A stretch of DNA of 64,000 bases from Hyposmocoma kahamanoa (lineage: Eukaryota; Arthropoda; Insecta; Lepidoptera; Cosmopterigidae): contig NW_020654748.1 of the NCBI RefSeq assembly GCF_003589595.1, positions 752,659 to 816,658 on the forward strand, written 5' to 3'. The translations under genes and the position numbers were made by a program. A model generated the notes under the pieces. The model was not told the origin of the DNA, made no database searches, and saw only the letters and a list, made by a program, of their open reading frames with translations. Below are positions 1 through 10,569 of this stretch, one piece after another (positions within the stretch are counted from its first letter, which is position 1; every line of letters begins with the position of its first letter).

Positions 1-47
1 GGCAATGGCAATGGCAATGGCAATGGCAATGGCAATGGCAATGGCAA
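1..47. repeat. GGCAAT hexamer microsatellite
   Basis: Seven perfect GGCAAT units followed by a partial unit that decays into AAC/AAT-rich sequence. It touches the window edge, so its full length is unknown. Confidence 0.95.
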
Positions 48-164
48 AAACAAAAGCATTAGCAATAATAATAATAAAAATCATCATCACTTAAAAATCA
101 TCATCAAAATTAATCTTTTAGGCCTTGGGAGAGGCGAGAGTCGAAAATAGATATAATAATAATA

Positions 165-368
165 ACACACACACTCAACATAACCCCGCACTAGGGAAAC
201 CCTGTGTCGCGGGTGCCATGGACACACACATAGACAACCACAAATTACACTCAAACCGGCGAAAGAAATAAATGTAGGTCATACAAATATTTCTACCGGC
301 CCGGGAATCGGATCTGGGACCTCTGCGGGGCAGTCCGGCATGGTAACCGTTCGGCCACGAAGGCAGTT
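165..368 (-). mobile_element. SINE 1, tRNA-derived, full or nearly full
   Basis: Read on the minus strand, a tRNA-like head (295-368) carries an A box of the type TGGCCGAACGGTT and a B box around GGTCCCAGATCCGATTCCC. It is followed by a tail containing CCCTAGTGCGGGG. The same order recurs at 7.2, 35.4-36.0, 39.9, 50.0 and 53.2 kb. A RNA polymerase III-type promoter with a conserved non-tRNA body is the usual plan of a SINE. No coding capacity. Confidence 0.75.
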
Positions 369-606
369 AATTATGTCAATTGTTTAATTTTTATTATTAT
401 TATTGTTCATCTATTGTTTTGTTTTTAAGCGTATCTGTGCTTGTGCAATGAACAGTTTTCTTTCTTTCTATTTAGACTTGTCTAGACCAAGACTTTAGTG
501 TAGATGTCTCGTAAAAGAACTATCGTCAACTTTGGCCTAGGTCGAAGGTTGTTCCACTCTAATCATCCTATCGTATTCCATTATAGGTAGACATAATCGC
601 AGTAGA
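369..606. other. No feature recognised
   Basis: AT-rich spacer. I see no coding motif and no repeat shared with the rest of the window. Confidence 0.5.
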
Positions 607-855
607 GAGTACTAAAAAACCTACCTCAAAAGTTCGTGGTATTACACCTATTTGCCAAGTTGTGCGCGAAACTGGATTCTTCCCCTAGTTTGTCACCTTT
701 AGAGGTGAAATATTTTCACCAAATTTAAAAAATGGGACTTATACTGAGGTGCCCTTTTTCCAACAAAAAAATAATCATCAATATCGGCGATCTTTCGAGT
801 AACAAAAAAATACAGCCGAAATGAGAACTCCCTCCTTTTTTGAAGTCGGTTAAAA
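607..855 (-). repeat. Repeat A copy 1
   Basis: Minus-oriented copy of a dispersed repeat. Plus-oriented copies begin AACCGACTTCAAAAAAGGAG and end near ACTTTTGAGGTCGGTTTTTT, so the two ends are short imperfect inverted repeats. Other copies: 10.6, 12.0, 17.2, 34.4, 53.3 and 63.3 kb. The class is uncertain; a non-autonomous DNA element is possible. The family looks like one common in Lepidoptera. Confidence 0.7.
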
Positions 856-912
856 ATGCTCAACATCGGGATCATAATTTCTCTGAACTCCCATCCTTCC
901 GTTTATCTTTTT

Positions 913-1000
913 TTTTATGTAAAGAAGGAGGCAAACGAGCAGACGAGCCACTTGATGGGAGGTGGTCATCGTCGCAACATCAGATGCTGCCTGCCTCTCG
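913..1000 (+). repeat. Repeat F fragment
   Basis: Shares ATGTAAAG-AGGAGG, GACGAG-CACTTGAT and GGTCATCGT blocks with the reverse complement of 17471-17597. Non-coding; class unknown. Confidence 0.55.
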
Positions 1001-1718
1001 AAAATGCAAAACAATAACTTGTTATTTTGACGTCCGGCTCCTGTACTACACTTTTCAAGTGCAACAAACTAACATCCGGTGTCCAGTGATGGGTAGTGCA
1101 ACTAATGACCGAGGGGCATCAGTACCCTCCTGTCATCGAAGGGTAAAGAGGGTACAGAGTGAGGGATTGCCGATATTGAAAACGGGCCAATGCTTGAGTG
1201 GAGAGGTTAATGAAATGGAAAGCGGAGGAGATAGATCGTCTTGTTGAAAAGATTTTGAAGACATTGACGACTCAAATAAGCATTTTGGTAGAAAAATTAT
1301 TTCTACCAATGAATGATGTTCATTCAAGTAACATTCTTACGATTTTTTTTTTATATATTTAAGATATCAATATTGTTATACCGAATATTGGTTAATATGT
1401 AAACTGAAAATAATAAATAAATACAGTACATGATTAATGTGACCATTATTATTTCTCTCAGAGCGGAACGCCTGTTTTTTTTTATTATTGATTTAAATGT
1501 TTATGATAGTTATGAAAGAAATATTTAATGATTAAAAAAATTAGAGGAGAAGTAAATGTTTAATGATCAAAAATTAAAAAAGAACTAATCTTGTGTAGCT
1601 TAGCTTTCGCGCCATTTTTTTAAATTATTGGCACGTGTTTTCTGTTTACTTTAGGGACAGCGGGACACGAAGATTCAAAGTGGGACTATCCCGCTCAAAG
1701 CGGGGCGTGTGTGGGGAA
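1001..1718. other. No gene recognised
   Basis: AT-rich with long T and A runs. Short open frames here show no family motifs. Confidence 0.5.
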
Positions 1719-1935
1719 GTTCCTTGTAAAAGAGTTCGTCTAAGGACTTCCGCAGATATTTCTTTCGCCAAGCAGTAATGTGAGCTCACTACGTACTGAT
1801 AAAACTACAGGTACAAGGGACTTGTCAACTTTATGTCCGACGGGTGCAGTGGCAGTGCCACTCAGGTCTTTGCGATATAAAGCTCTGAGTAACACTGCAA
1901 CTGTTATGGCTCGACACGCTTACCACTAGGCAGAC
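1719..1935 (+). repeat. Repeat B copy
   Basis: Diverged copy of the most abundant repeat in the window (about 24 loci). Landmarks in order: CTCCTTGTGAAAGAGTTCGTCC, CTGCC-CCAAGCAGTAATGTGAGC, ACTTGTCAACTTATG, GGCGCAGTGGCAGTGCCCC, CACTGCAACTGTTATGGACA, and TTACCACCAGGCGCACGAC. The quoted pieces are written from the best copies; this one differs at several sites. Non-coding. Confidence 0.75.
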
Positions 1936-2044
1936 AAAATTGTGAACATGTCACTTTTTAATATAAGCAATTTATCATTTTTTTTATGCTCATGACTGTT
2001 AAAGTTCCGAACAAACTGTTCCATTTTCTTAAAAAAGTCACATA

Positions 2045-2247
2045 ATGACGAAATACTTTCATAGGCTTCTCATAGATGGCGCTACGGCTAAAAACTAGCA
2101 CAGAAAATATCGTGAGGTCCGCTGATTCGTTCCGTGGCTTAGTTGACATAGCGCCTGACACGGTATGCTAGAAGACGTCGGTTCGAATCAGGCCGGATCG
2201 AAAGAATTTTTTGTAAGTTTTCCATCTTTGTATTAATAATAATAAAA
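2045..2247 (+). mobile_element. SINE C copy, tRNA-like module in the middle
   Basis: Contains a tRNA-like segment with an A-box-like TGGCTTAGTTGACAT (about 2135-2149) and a B box GGTTCGAATCA at 2180-2190. It is preceded by TCATAGATGGCGCTACGG and followed by TCTTTGTATTAATAATAA. The family recurs at 12.5, 21.6, 24.3, 26.1, 28.3/29.5, 31.4, 41.1, 45.8, 46.1, 53.6 and 61.6 kb. Confidence 0.75.
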
Positions 2248-2675
2248 TTATGAGACACATAATGATTTTTTTGTTGCGCTCGGATAGGCATAGATCTAGA
2301 AAACCGTGCTCCGCAGTATACAGTAGACGTCAGCCTCAAAACATAAAAGTAACAGTTACTAAATCGAGCTTGCAAGTATTGCGGAGTCATCAGTCATTCT
2401 ACCGACCATAAATCCTATCGGAATTTAATATAAAGACCACCACTATGTTGTGCTAGAGTTTTTCGCGGCGTAAGAGGTATACGGATACATTGGCTCGGAT
2501 ACAATCGTTTAGCATTCTCTACCGACAATACTGTCATTAACGATAAAGAATGACCCTAATATCGTACCCTGTGGGACACCTATGGCTTTTGTATCTGACC
2601 TATACAATAGTATAACCAATATAGCGTACACTATAATAAAATAAGAGAAATAATGTAACTCGATACAAATACATA
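2248..2675. other. No feature recognised
   Basis: No coding motif or shared repeat seen. Confidence 0.5.
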
Positions 2676-2736
2676 GATAGGTAAGGTGGCAGTACTTCCC
2701 CGGATGAACTCTTTCACAAGAAGCTCTACTGCTACC
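2676..2736 (-). repeat. Repeat B fragment
   Basis: Minus copy of the B start only (GGTAAGGTGGCAGTACTTCC through AGCTCTACTGCTA). The rest is missing. Confidence 0.7.
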
Positions 2737-3063
2737 GAATTCATTACAGAATTGAAGCGTTCGGTCGGTATTGCGGGAGTGTAGACGTGAGAGGTACTAT
2801 TTAATATTTAAACGAGGAATATAATTACAATTAAATATTTACTGTGAGCTAGGAGTTTAGTCCAAAACAACCGCGATGTTTCTTTGACAACAACCCTCTT
2901 TTTTATCTAGTTCTAAATACAAAATAATAACGTAATCTTCCAGCCAGCGCTACAATATAATGAATTATGGCTTAAAGGAAAAGGTCCTTAGAGAACACAT
3001 GCCCAGCAGTAAGACGTGTAATGAATTGATGATAACGATGGTGATGCCAATATAATTCGTAAC
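2737..3063. other. Mostly unrecognised; trace of SINE D
   Basis: About 3000-3055 contains TGCCCAGCAGTAAGACGT and GATGATAACGATG, resembling the reverse complement of the SINE D head. The rest is unassigned. Confidence 0.4.
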
Positions 3064-3150
3064 CTTGGTATAATAAAGCCACATGTAATCATACATTAAA
3101 AGTGCTTTTATTATTATGAAAGTCACAGAAAAAATGCACGCAACAAATCA
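3064..3150 (+). repeat. Repeat G copy 1
   Basis: TTGGTATAATAAAGCCACATGTAA followed by AAGTGCTTTTATTA and ATGAAAGTCA. The same block occurs at 16.64 and 59.89 kb, each time next to a repeat B copy. Unclassified. Confidence 0.55.
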
Positions 3151-3192
3151 ATACCTCCAATGGACACTCCGTCAATTAACTAGTAGTACTTT

Positions 3193-3412
3193 GTAGTAGC
3201 AGTAGAACGCCTTGTGAAAGAGTTCGTCCAGAGGAGTACTGTGTGGTGAAATTACACATGGGATTGTTAACTTATGTCTCAGGGTGACGGGCGCAGTAGC
3301 AATGCTCCTCAGAACTTTGTGATTCAAAGCACTGAGTGGCACTGCAGCTGTTATGGACAGGCGTGTCAATTACCACCAGGCGCACGACTTGTTCGTCCCG
3401 TCTATTATTTAA
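3193..3412 (+). repeat. Repeat B copy
   Basis: Recognisable B landmarks from GTAGCAGTAGAAC to the GTTCGTCCCGTC end. An internal deletion removes the CCGCCAAGCAGTAATG block. Confidence 0.75.
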
Positions 3413-3477
3413 TTACTTAAAAAAGAAGAAAAATTGGTCAACTCTGTTTTTATTTTTTAGTTTTTGTTTTTATTATC

Positions 3478-3706
3478 ATGTCCCGGAAAATAATGGTATC
3501 TGTCAAAAGGCGCAAAGAAGAGTATCTTGGTCACGTGATCAGGAACAATAGATACACGCTGCTACGTAAGACGTGCTGGGCGAAGAAACAAATCGTGGTT
3601 GCGGAACATCCGAGAGTGGACCGGCATTGCCTTAGTCGAACAGCTGTTTCGAGTGGCTGCTGATAGAGATGGGTACAGGAAGCTGACGGCCAACCTTCAG
3701 CATTGA
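3478..3706 (+). pseudogene. LINE reverse transcriptase C-terminal remnant
   Basis: The first frame encodes SVKRRKEEYLGHVIRNN, the K-R-R--EYLGH-R-N motif found after the RT domain of many insect non-LTR elements. A frameshift then moves the match to another frame, which encodes SWLRNIREWTG and RVAADRDGYRKLTANLQ before a stop at 3704-3706. This is only the extreme C-terminus, so a 5'-truncated insertion is likely. RTE/jockey-like by motif memory; the clade is not certain. Confidence 0.75.
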
Positions 3707-4921
3707 AGAGGCACTCTAAGGAAAAGAAGTTTTTATTTTGTTTTTGTTTCTTTATTTGTCCTATAATAATATTAGTAAATAAAATAATTAAAAACATGTA
3801 AACAGCCTTATTGTATACAAGATGACCAAATAACTAAGTCGGCCTAGTGTCTATTGCAGGTATCGAAATGATGTACGTTCTCCTATTAAAGTCTTAAGAA
3901 ATGTTATCGACACATTTCGTTCATAGAACCCTTAAAGCTCTCTACTGAAAAACCGCTATTTTACAGATATGCCTTATTGATAAATGAAATAATTGTTGTT
4001 TGTTTCAAATTTTATTTATTTACAATTAATTGAAGTCTTATTTTTTATAGTCATAGAATATTTTGACATGTTTTTATTTAATTTGAACTTGTTTTTTTAT
4101 TTCTTTCTTTATTGTTTGAAATTTATGTATTTTGCATGTCAATAAATTATATATTTATAAATTTTAATTTTAAATAAATTTTATTTTGTTTTAATTTAAA
4201 CAACAAAGTTCTCAATAAAAATGGAAGTAAATTAATTGGCTACTCCGCGAACCCAGTGAATTTTAAATTGTGCAAAATAGCTGCGCTTGTGTTGAATATT
4301 TTCTCCCTCGGCATACATTTAATACAATAAATAACACAAGCGCAACTACAGTCACAGATGACACCACCACCAAAAATATAACAAAGTTCTCTTCAGTCAT
4401 TTTAGTACGAAGGATTTAGAATTAAAAACATTTTTCTTTATATAGACCCGGCCATAAACTACGAACTTGAATTATCATGGAATATTCAGTACAACGACGT
4501 CTAAAAAGTCAAGCGTCATAACTAGATGCCGCAGTGGGCGCAGTCGTGATGTTGCATCAAATTGCAGCCCCTGCTAGCCTACATTCGCATCACACAGATG
4601 CAAAGCGACACTGGAAAAGGCAACGATCTTATTACTATAACGAGCGCAGTCTTGAGATCTATTTCCATGGGCTAGAAATGACACTGTACTATATATACGC
4701 TTTAGGTAGTCACCACATTTATTAACGCGGAATAAAAAGCTTTATGTCCATGCACTATGCGCGAAAAAGATATTGCGCGTTCTGTTTCCGCTCGGACTCG
4801 TGGATGTGATTATGAATTTCATTCATAATCACATCAACGGTGCGCTTCACTGACCTGAAAATATCGGTCGTTGTTGCGATCTTAGGCCCGGCGCCCATTG
4901 GCGGGACGACCCATTGACGGG
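3707..4921. other. No gene recognised; one perfect hairpin
   Basis: AT-rich, with T/A runs at 4000-4200. A perfect 15-bp inverted repeat with a 3-base loop lies at 4803-4835 (GATGTGATTATGAAT and its complement). No coding motif. Confidence 0.5.
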
Positions 4922-5058
4922 AAGTGGTAAGCGAAACGCCTGTCCAGTCATTACAATTGCAGTGCCTGTAATTTCACCAGCACCTTCAGGTCTGGAACGG
5001 AGTAATGCTCACAGTAATTCCCTGGACGAACTCTTTCACAAGGAACTATATTGCCACT
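4922..5058 (-). repeat. Repeat B copy, internally deleted
   Basis: Minus copy with the GGTAAGCGA-ACGCCTGTCC end, the CTGTAATTTCACCAGCACC middle and the GGACGAACTCTTTCACAAGG start. The central 100 bp are missing. Confidence 0.7.
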
Positions 5059-5657
5059 AAAAAACAGTGTGCGCTTAAATCACGGTAGCCTTGGACATGC
5101 CGTAGTATCCTTAAGTGTAAAGTCTGTCTACTCCTACCTATAATGCCTGCCTTTTTTGCCTCGCATACCCTCAGTGTATTGAAATATCCCGAAAGTCGAC
5201 GAGGCATTCCGGGGCTAGCTTTTGTAGCTAAAACATTGTCTGTCACATCAATATGGAAATAAAATGTCTAATTTAAGGATATAACAAGAATTTGCTCATC
5301 TAGAATCCCTAAGGATCTTACCTATAGGCTATTATATGTACAAGCCTCATCCCACCTGACCTAGATTTTTTATTTCACTTCAGAGAATGAAATTGCTCGA
5401 AGTGGGTTACTTTTTTTGTATTTTTATTTTAACAGGGAAACTCTTTTTGCTCGCATATAACTGAGCTTGTTGCATGATAGGGATGACGTTTTATGGTAAT
5501 GAAATGGCCTTGTGTGTTGCTTTTAAATTTTTGTCTCTGTAACACCGGTGTTTTTATTTTTATTACACTGTGTTTTCTGTTCATTTAATTCTAGATCTCT
5601 GTTGAAAGGGTACTATTATTATTTTATTTTCATAATATACAGATAAGGTTCAATAAT
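5059..5657. other. No gene recognised
   Basis: A 66-codon minus open frame (5046-5246) overlaps this stretch but matches no family I know. The remainder is AT-rich. Confidence 0.45.
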
Positions 5658-6256
5658 AGTAGTTTACGTGACTGTTACATAATGAAAGGCATTAAGATAC
5701 GAGTGTGGGTTTATGAAACGAGCCGACAGCCGAGTGTCATAAAAACATCTCACGAGTGTTTTGATGCTTAATTATGTACAGTTACATACACTGCTTTATC
5801 TACACACATGTTATAAGCTCTCTGTGATGTGTTCAGGAACCGCATGTTACGACTGGCGAAATGAAGGCAAATAAAACTTTTCTCACACATGTCACACAAC
5901 CGTAGTTTTTATTTTTAATTCATAGACAAACTAGAATCGGCCCCAACTATCATATCGTTCGATATCAAGTAGCGTGGGAAATTGTCAAAATTGTTTGCTA
6001 TTGACATTTCATTTCGAATAAAACTTCATCTCGACTGATATTAGAATTGAGGTCGAATAAATTATTTTGTTTTTCAGAGACGTTCGAAATTTAAATGTAA
6101 TAATAACATAGAATTCGATGTTATTATGAAGCAATAATAACATTTTCACAGATAAGAAATTTGTTCTAACAAAACAGTTTACCTTTATGCTGGTCGTAAT
6201 TTGCGGTTTTTGAACACATTATAGAGAGTTTATGATATGTGTGTAGATAAAAGCTT
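5658..6256 (+). repeat. Element H copy 1 (~0.6 kb)
   Basis: Nearly the whole segment matches the reverse complement of 26533-27169. Shared blocks include GGCATTAA-ATACGAGTGTGG, CTGATATTAGAATTGAGGTCGAA, CAAACTAG-TCGGCCCCAACTATC and AATAATAACATTTTCAC-GATAAG. No coding capacity. Copy 2 has similar ends GTTACATAATGAAGG and GTTACACAATGACAGG, so a non-autonomous DNA element is likely. The right end of copy 1 is truncated. Confidence 0.65.
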
Positions 6257-6340
6257 AAATACTAGAAAGTAAAACTAGGATTAAATTATGTTAAGGTATA
6301 TCCCGCAAGGTATATTCGTTACGTCTCCGTTGAATTATGT

Positions 6341-6510
6341 CTCATCATCATCATTTGATACGTCCCACTGCTGGGCATGGTGTTTTAGCCATAGTCCGCC
6401 ACACTGGCCCAATGCGGGTTGGGGAATTCACATATTGTCCGAAAGTTGTGAACCTTCTTCGACGTGCAGGTTCCACCACGATGTTTTTCTTCACCGAAAA
6501 GATCATGGTA
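6341..6510 (+). mobile_element. SINE D fragment (5' part)
   Basis: CTCATCATCATCATTTGATACGTCCCACTGCTGGGC, then TAGTCCGCCACACTGGCCC, TGTGAACCTTCTTCGACGTGC and ACGATGTTTTTCTTCACCG-AAAG. It matches the full copy at 36.2-36.5 kb and lacks the tRNA-like end. Confidence 0.7.
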
Positions 6511-6824
6511 AATTCTGTCTAATCTAAATTATACAATCTTCATAGTAAAGCTATGCATTTTAATATTAAAACTGTGTAATAGCGATGCCTAAACTAAGTG
6601 TTACGTGTTAAAACGTGTACGTGCATTTTAGGCATCGTTTTGGGGAATTTTCTTTATGTTACAGCTTAAAAATAGATTCTATATTTAGCAATAAAATAAT
6701 TAGTAGTTATAAATTAATTGTTACCTATATAAAAATAACTATGAAACAACTTCCAGCACCCTTGTATATGTCTATTACGATATGTATGTTACTGGTAATA
6801 TTAGTAATTTGGAATTACCGACGA

Positions 6825-6978
6825 CAGGGCTCCGTCTCTCGCTCAAGGTTACGCGATAAATGTGTACCGCTGAGTGTACCGACGTCGGCACAAGCGCTTG
6901 TACAAATCTTTCATTTATCAGCATGCGGCTCCGCACGACTGCACACGGGGGACAACGTCATTTTCACCTCTCCGAGCA
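6825..6978 (+). repeat. Segment I copy 1
   Basis: About 155 bp shared with 49673-49828: CAGGGCTCCGTC, CTCGCTCAAGGTTACGCGAT, CCGCTGAGTGTACCGACGTC, GGCACAAGCGCT and CGGCTCCGCACGACTGCA. It is GC-richer than its surroundings. Unclassified; see the second copy, which lies inside repeat B. Confidence 0.6.
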
Positions 6979-7167
6979 CTTGAAGTAAAATACTATTGGA
7001 AAGTTGTGGTAGCTCGGTGAAAAAACGGTTGCTTGTTGAATCCCATTGGCGGCATGTATTATGATTAAAATTTCGTTTTGCTGGTAATATCACAAACCGA
7101 TGCACACTACGATCGAAGCTTTCTAGGTGTCCGCTCCAACAGCATAATTTCCGATCGGAATTAATTA

Positions 7168-7487
7168 ACACACACACATAGCCCCGCACTAGGGAAACCC
7201 TGAATCGCGGATACTAGAGACATACACATAGACAACCACAAATTGCACCCAAACCACGAGAGAAATAAATATAGGCCATACAAATATTTCTTACCGACGA
7301 GCGTGTATGAAAGCGCTGATGCGTGTTGATGAGGCGAAAGATGGGTGTCAGGACCGTAGCAGGTGGAAGACTGTTATATCTGCCTACCCCGATGGGAAAG
7401 AGGCGTGGAGTATATGTATGTATGTAAATACTATATACCTCTGCGTGACAGACCAGCATGGTAACAGTTCGGCCACTTAGGCAGATG
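7168..7487 (-). mobile_element. SINE 1 split by a LINE fragment
   Basis: The SINE tail lies at 7168-7292 (GCCCCGCACTAGGGAAACCC, AACCACAAATTGCACCCAAACC). The tRNA-like A-box end lies at 7431-7487 (CTCTGCGTGAC, GCATGGTAACAGTTCGGCC). Between them the expected B-box block is replaced by a LINE 3' end (7295-7427). No clean target duplication is visible. Confidence 0.7.
7295..7427 (+). pseudogene. LINE C-terminal fragment inside SINE 1
   Basis: One frame encodes RRACMKALMRVDEAKDGCQD followed by RSRWKTVISAYPDGK, a C-terminal signature I associate with lepidopteran RTE-like LINEs. It ends in a TATG-type tail (GTATATGTATGTATGTAA). The minus-strand fragment at 40.03-40.22 kb carries the preceding part of the same kind of protein. 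Only the last ~40 codons survive, as in a severely 5'-truncated insertion. Confidence 0.65.
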
Positions 7488-7519
7488 AATCGAATAGGGC
7501 TTTCATTCCATTCCAATAG

Positions 7520-7696
7520 TCATATCACCAACTTATTATACGTCCCATTGTTCGGCACGGATCTCCTCTAAGAAGCAGGTTTTGAAGGCTTGACACGTTT
7601 GGCAACGGTTGTGAATGAAGTTTATTAAGGAAGCTCAACAGGCAGGTTTTATCACGATACCTTTCTTTAGCGTTAACGAGAGGTATAGCTACTAAA
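7520..7696 (+). mobile_element. SINE D fragment, diverged
   Basis: ATACGTCCCATTGTTCGGCACGG, TCTCCTCTAAGA, GGTTGTGAA and GGCAGGTTTTATCACGAT follow the SINE D order with small indels. The tRNA-like end is absent. Confidence 0.55.
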
Positions 7697-7710
7697 TATA
7701 CACAAATATA

Positions 7711-7896
7711 CTGCCACCTTACCTATTTATTAGTAATGTAAGCGTTACTACATTCCCGTTTTGAAGGGTGCTGGTGAAATTCCAGACACATGAGTCTTGT
7801 CAACTTATGTGTCAGGGTGACGGGCGCGGTGGCAGTGCCCCACAGGCCTCGTGTCGCTTACCATCAGACGCACGATTTGTCCGTCTCGTAACTTTT
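7711..7896 (+). repeat. Repeat B copy (first of two adjacent)
   Basis: Runs from CTGCCACCTTACCTATTT to ATTTGTCCGTCTCGTAA, lacking the first ~50 bp. A second B copy follows immediately in the same orientation. Confidence 0.75.
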
Positions 7897-8169
7897 AGCA
7901 GAAGTAGAGCTCCTTGTGAAAGAGTTCGGCCGGGGAAGAACTGTTATACTACCTATTTCTGCCATCGAATAATAATGTGAGCATTTCTACGTTCCAGAAG
8001 AGTAAGGGTGCTGGTGAAATTACAGGCACAAAAGACTTGTCAACTTATGTCAGTGCCCCTAATTTGCGATTTAAAGCTCTGAGTGGCACTGCAACTGTTA
8101 TGGATACGCGTGTCGCTGACTACCAGGTGTACAACTTGTTCCTCTAATTACTTAGTATTATAAAAAAAA
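7897..8169 (+). repeat. Repeat B copy (second of two adjacent)
   Basis: Near full length, from AGCAGAAGTAGAGCTCCTTG to ACTTAGTATTATAAAAAAAAC. The A-run after TTAT is shared with other full copies and may be a retrotransposition-type tail. Confidence 0.75.
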
Positions 8170-8860
8170 CTTGGTATCTCCTAAAAAAATCTTCCACTAG
8201 ACTACCGCTCTCTGTACGGATACAATTTTGTCCAAATACGTTCATTACAGCAAAACATTAAAACTTGAATACGGTAATAACATTACGAGATGAATTTCTT
8301 AACTCTCAAATTAGGAAAACCTGTGACATGAGAACCAGTATTTAGAAACAACTACTACATTGTAATACAACGGTGTATTTATAGAGGAATATACGCCAGT
8401 CCGTTATAACCTGATCCTCTATGCCAATATTCTCAATGAGAAATGTAGATACATTTCTACCGTCATATTGCAGTTATATAACTGCATCACAGTTCAATTT
8501 TAGCACGCCACACTGCCCTCCCAACGGATATCCGGATACTGTATCTTTGATATGAGCTCACTGAAGTGATGTATTACAGCAGCATATTTTTATTCTAGAA
8601 ACGGCATGTTCTGCAGAACATGTTATAAGTTTTGTGTTTATCTATTTTATACCTAACAGGTGAGCTACGGGAAGAATAAAATGCCCGTGGTCCACACAGG
8701 TGAACCAGAGAGGTGATCCACGGGCAAGAAGGGATTATCTTTATGTATTAAAACAAAATTATACAATTATTTGAATTTTTTTTTTTTGTACATAACATAT
8801 CGCACTATGGCTTTATAATATAAATATTTATGTGACTTAGATTTGTCCGATAGACTAGAA
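8170..8860. other. No gene recognised
   Basis: Contains an imperfect 12-base inverted repeat (8683-8694 with 8714-8725, GCCCGTGG-CCA). No coding motif. Confidence 0.45.
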
Positions 8861-8887
8861 TTTTGGTACACTATGGAAGATATTCCA

Positions 8888-9095
8888 ACAAAGCATTTGG
8901 CTTCCACTTTGATATGGCGAACGGCTAGAGAATGGAATTCCCTGCCTGCAGACTTGTTGCCTGAAGTTTATAACTTGGACCTTTTGAAGGCAAAATTGAA
9001 TAACTATTTAATTGAATAATTATTCAGGTGTGCATGCTCGATCGTCGACTTCATCGTCACTTTCCATCAGGTGAGATGGACGTCAAATGCGCACT
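8888..9095 (+). pseudogene. LINE RT C-terminus, family 1 copy 1
   Basis: An open frame at 8888-9019 encodes ASTLIWRTAREWNSLPADLL followed by PEVYNLDLLKAKLNNYL. The R-A-R-WNSLPA--P-YNL--FK motif marks the C-terminus of jockey-superfamily RTs. The shared 3' region after the stop (GTGTGCATGCTC, CGACTTCATCGTCACTTTCC, CAAATGCGCACTTA) also occurs at 23.4 and 47.5 kb, so the three are copies of one 5'-truncated LINE family. Confidence 0.8.
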
Positions 9096-9313
9096 TATTT
9101 TTTTGATACAAAAAACTTACATACTTACAATATAATATAATATTGGGCCTCATATCTGTATAACACTCTTAACAAAGAACTTGATATATACAACAAAATA
9201 GTTTATGACTGCAAATTAGCCATTACAAAATAGCTCTAAACTAAGTCGTATGAGGAGATTGAACAATTGCTACTAGTTTGAAATAAATAAATAAACACAT
9301 AAATAAATAAGTA

Positions 9314-9414
9314 AACATAAAAGCGAGGTATTAGTTAATATAATATTGTAATTAAATGAAATCAAAATTGAACAGAAATATGTGCGCTCACACACGCACA
9401 CACACACATACATA

Positions 9415-9463
<49 letters not shown>

Positions 9464-9710
9464 TTTTACACACTTCATGTATATATACACGGACACGCAC
9501 TCACACAAAGTAACACATAGGTTAATTTAGTCTTAGTTTATTAAGGTTAATGTATTAGTAAATTATAGATAGTTATAACACCAGCTTAAGAGCAATGTTT
9601 AATTATTAATTGTAAAGAAGAGCGATGTTTCCTAACACAGGCCCTATCACGCTTAAAAGGAAACATCAGCCCCTGAATTATGCCATGTACAGTGAAGTAA
9701 TAAAATATTT
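9314..9710 (+). repeat. Repeat J copy 1 with embedded CA microsatellite
   Basis: Closely matches 60378-60731 in the same orientation on both sides of a (CA)n tract (9417-9461 here). Shared: AACATAAAAGCGAGGTATTA, AATATGTGCGCTCACACAC, GCACTCACACAAAGTAACA, CCATGTACAGTGAAGTAATA. It ends just after an AATAAAA-type signal, as in a LINE 3' UTR. Class uncertain. Confidence 0.65.
9417..9461. repeat. (CA)n microsatellite
   Basis: Uninterrupted CA dinucleotide run inside repeat J, preceded by interrupted CA units from about 9389. Confidence 0.95.
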
Positions 9711-10261
9711 TTATTTATTTTATTTTATTTTTTATTTTATATAAACTCAAGTGAGCTTTGCAAAAAAGTCTAATAATAAAATAAATAAAGTTATCCTGTT
9801 AGTAAAATTAGCTATCTGAAGCATTCAACATCGTTCCCCTTCATGCCTCATAGATATTGGTTGAAAAATGGCCGAGCAATTCCGGTCATAGATTGTTGCA
9901 ATTATATAAACGATTTTTCTATTCTAGCTACACCAATGGTAGAGACTACGGACTATACGGAATAATATTTTGAATATATATCAGTGGCGAGACGTAAAAA
10001 TTGTCCTTGGTAAAGTTGAAGCAAAACAAAAAACGCTTTAACAAAAACTTCTTTTCTCGTTAATTTTTACACCGGGACAAGTTACTACGCGTCTATTAAT
10101 TAATATTTTGAATATAAGGTTTTTAAGTGGTGGGGTATACGTACTGTGTAGCATTCTTTCGGTAATACGTGGTATAATTTTAGACAAACCGCTGGGAATC
10201 GAGTTACACACCGCCTCGCCGCTGATATATATTTAAAAGGTTTTCCATTAAGGGCGGATAG
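9711..10261. other. No gene recognised
   Basis: T/A-rich, with a TTTTATTT run at 9710-9740. No coding motif. Confidence 0.5.
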
Positions 10262-10569
10262 ATTTTGACAGTTCCTAGCGGCCATGTTGTTAAGGCTGCT
10301 TTTGTCAAATCTGTGTTTTATTATTCAATCACTAAAGACAAATCTTCATTGCAAATCCAGCGTCGAACAACACGTGCAAATGATAAAAATTTATTATCAA
10401 AATGGGTGTTCTGTTGTGAGAACAATGCGCGCGTTGCGTCCATTTACGTGGTCGATCTTCCCAGTCGACTATTCAACGTTTGGTGGCTAAATTCGAGTCC
10501 ACCGGTCCAAGCGCAAGATCAGAGTTTGTGAGAGTGTCCAGGAGAACCCGAGGCACAATGGAACACCTA
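10262..10569 (+). pseudogene. DUF4817-type transposase N-terminal fragment
   Basis: One frame encodes EQHVQMIKIYYQNGCSVVRT followed by MRALRPF, the helix-turn-helix start typical of DUF4817 transposases (Tc1/mariner-like relatives). The match continues in another frame as RGRSSQSTIQRLVAKFESTG after a frameshift near 10450. Repeat A begins at 10570 and cuts it off. No DDE catalytic part is present, so it cannot be functional. Family assignment rests on motif memory. Confidence 0.7.

Noticed and set aside
840..1247. 135-codon plus frame
   Set aside because: It begins in the end of repeat A and crosses repeat F. No domain or codon pattern supports a protein.
9273..9500. 75-codon frame rich in Cys-Val
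   Set aside because: It is a translation of the CA/GT microsatellite.
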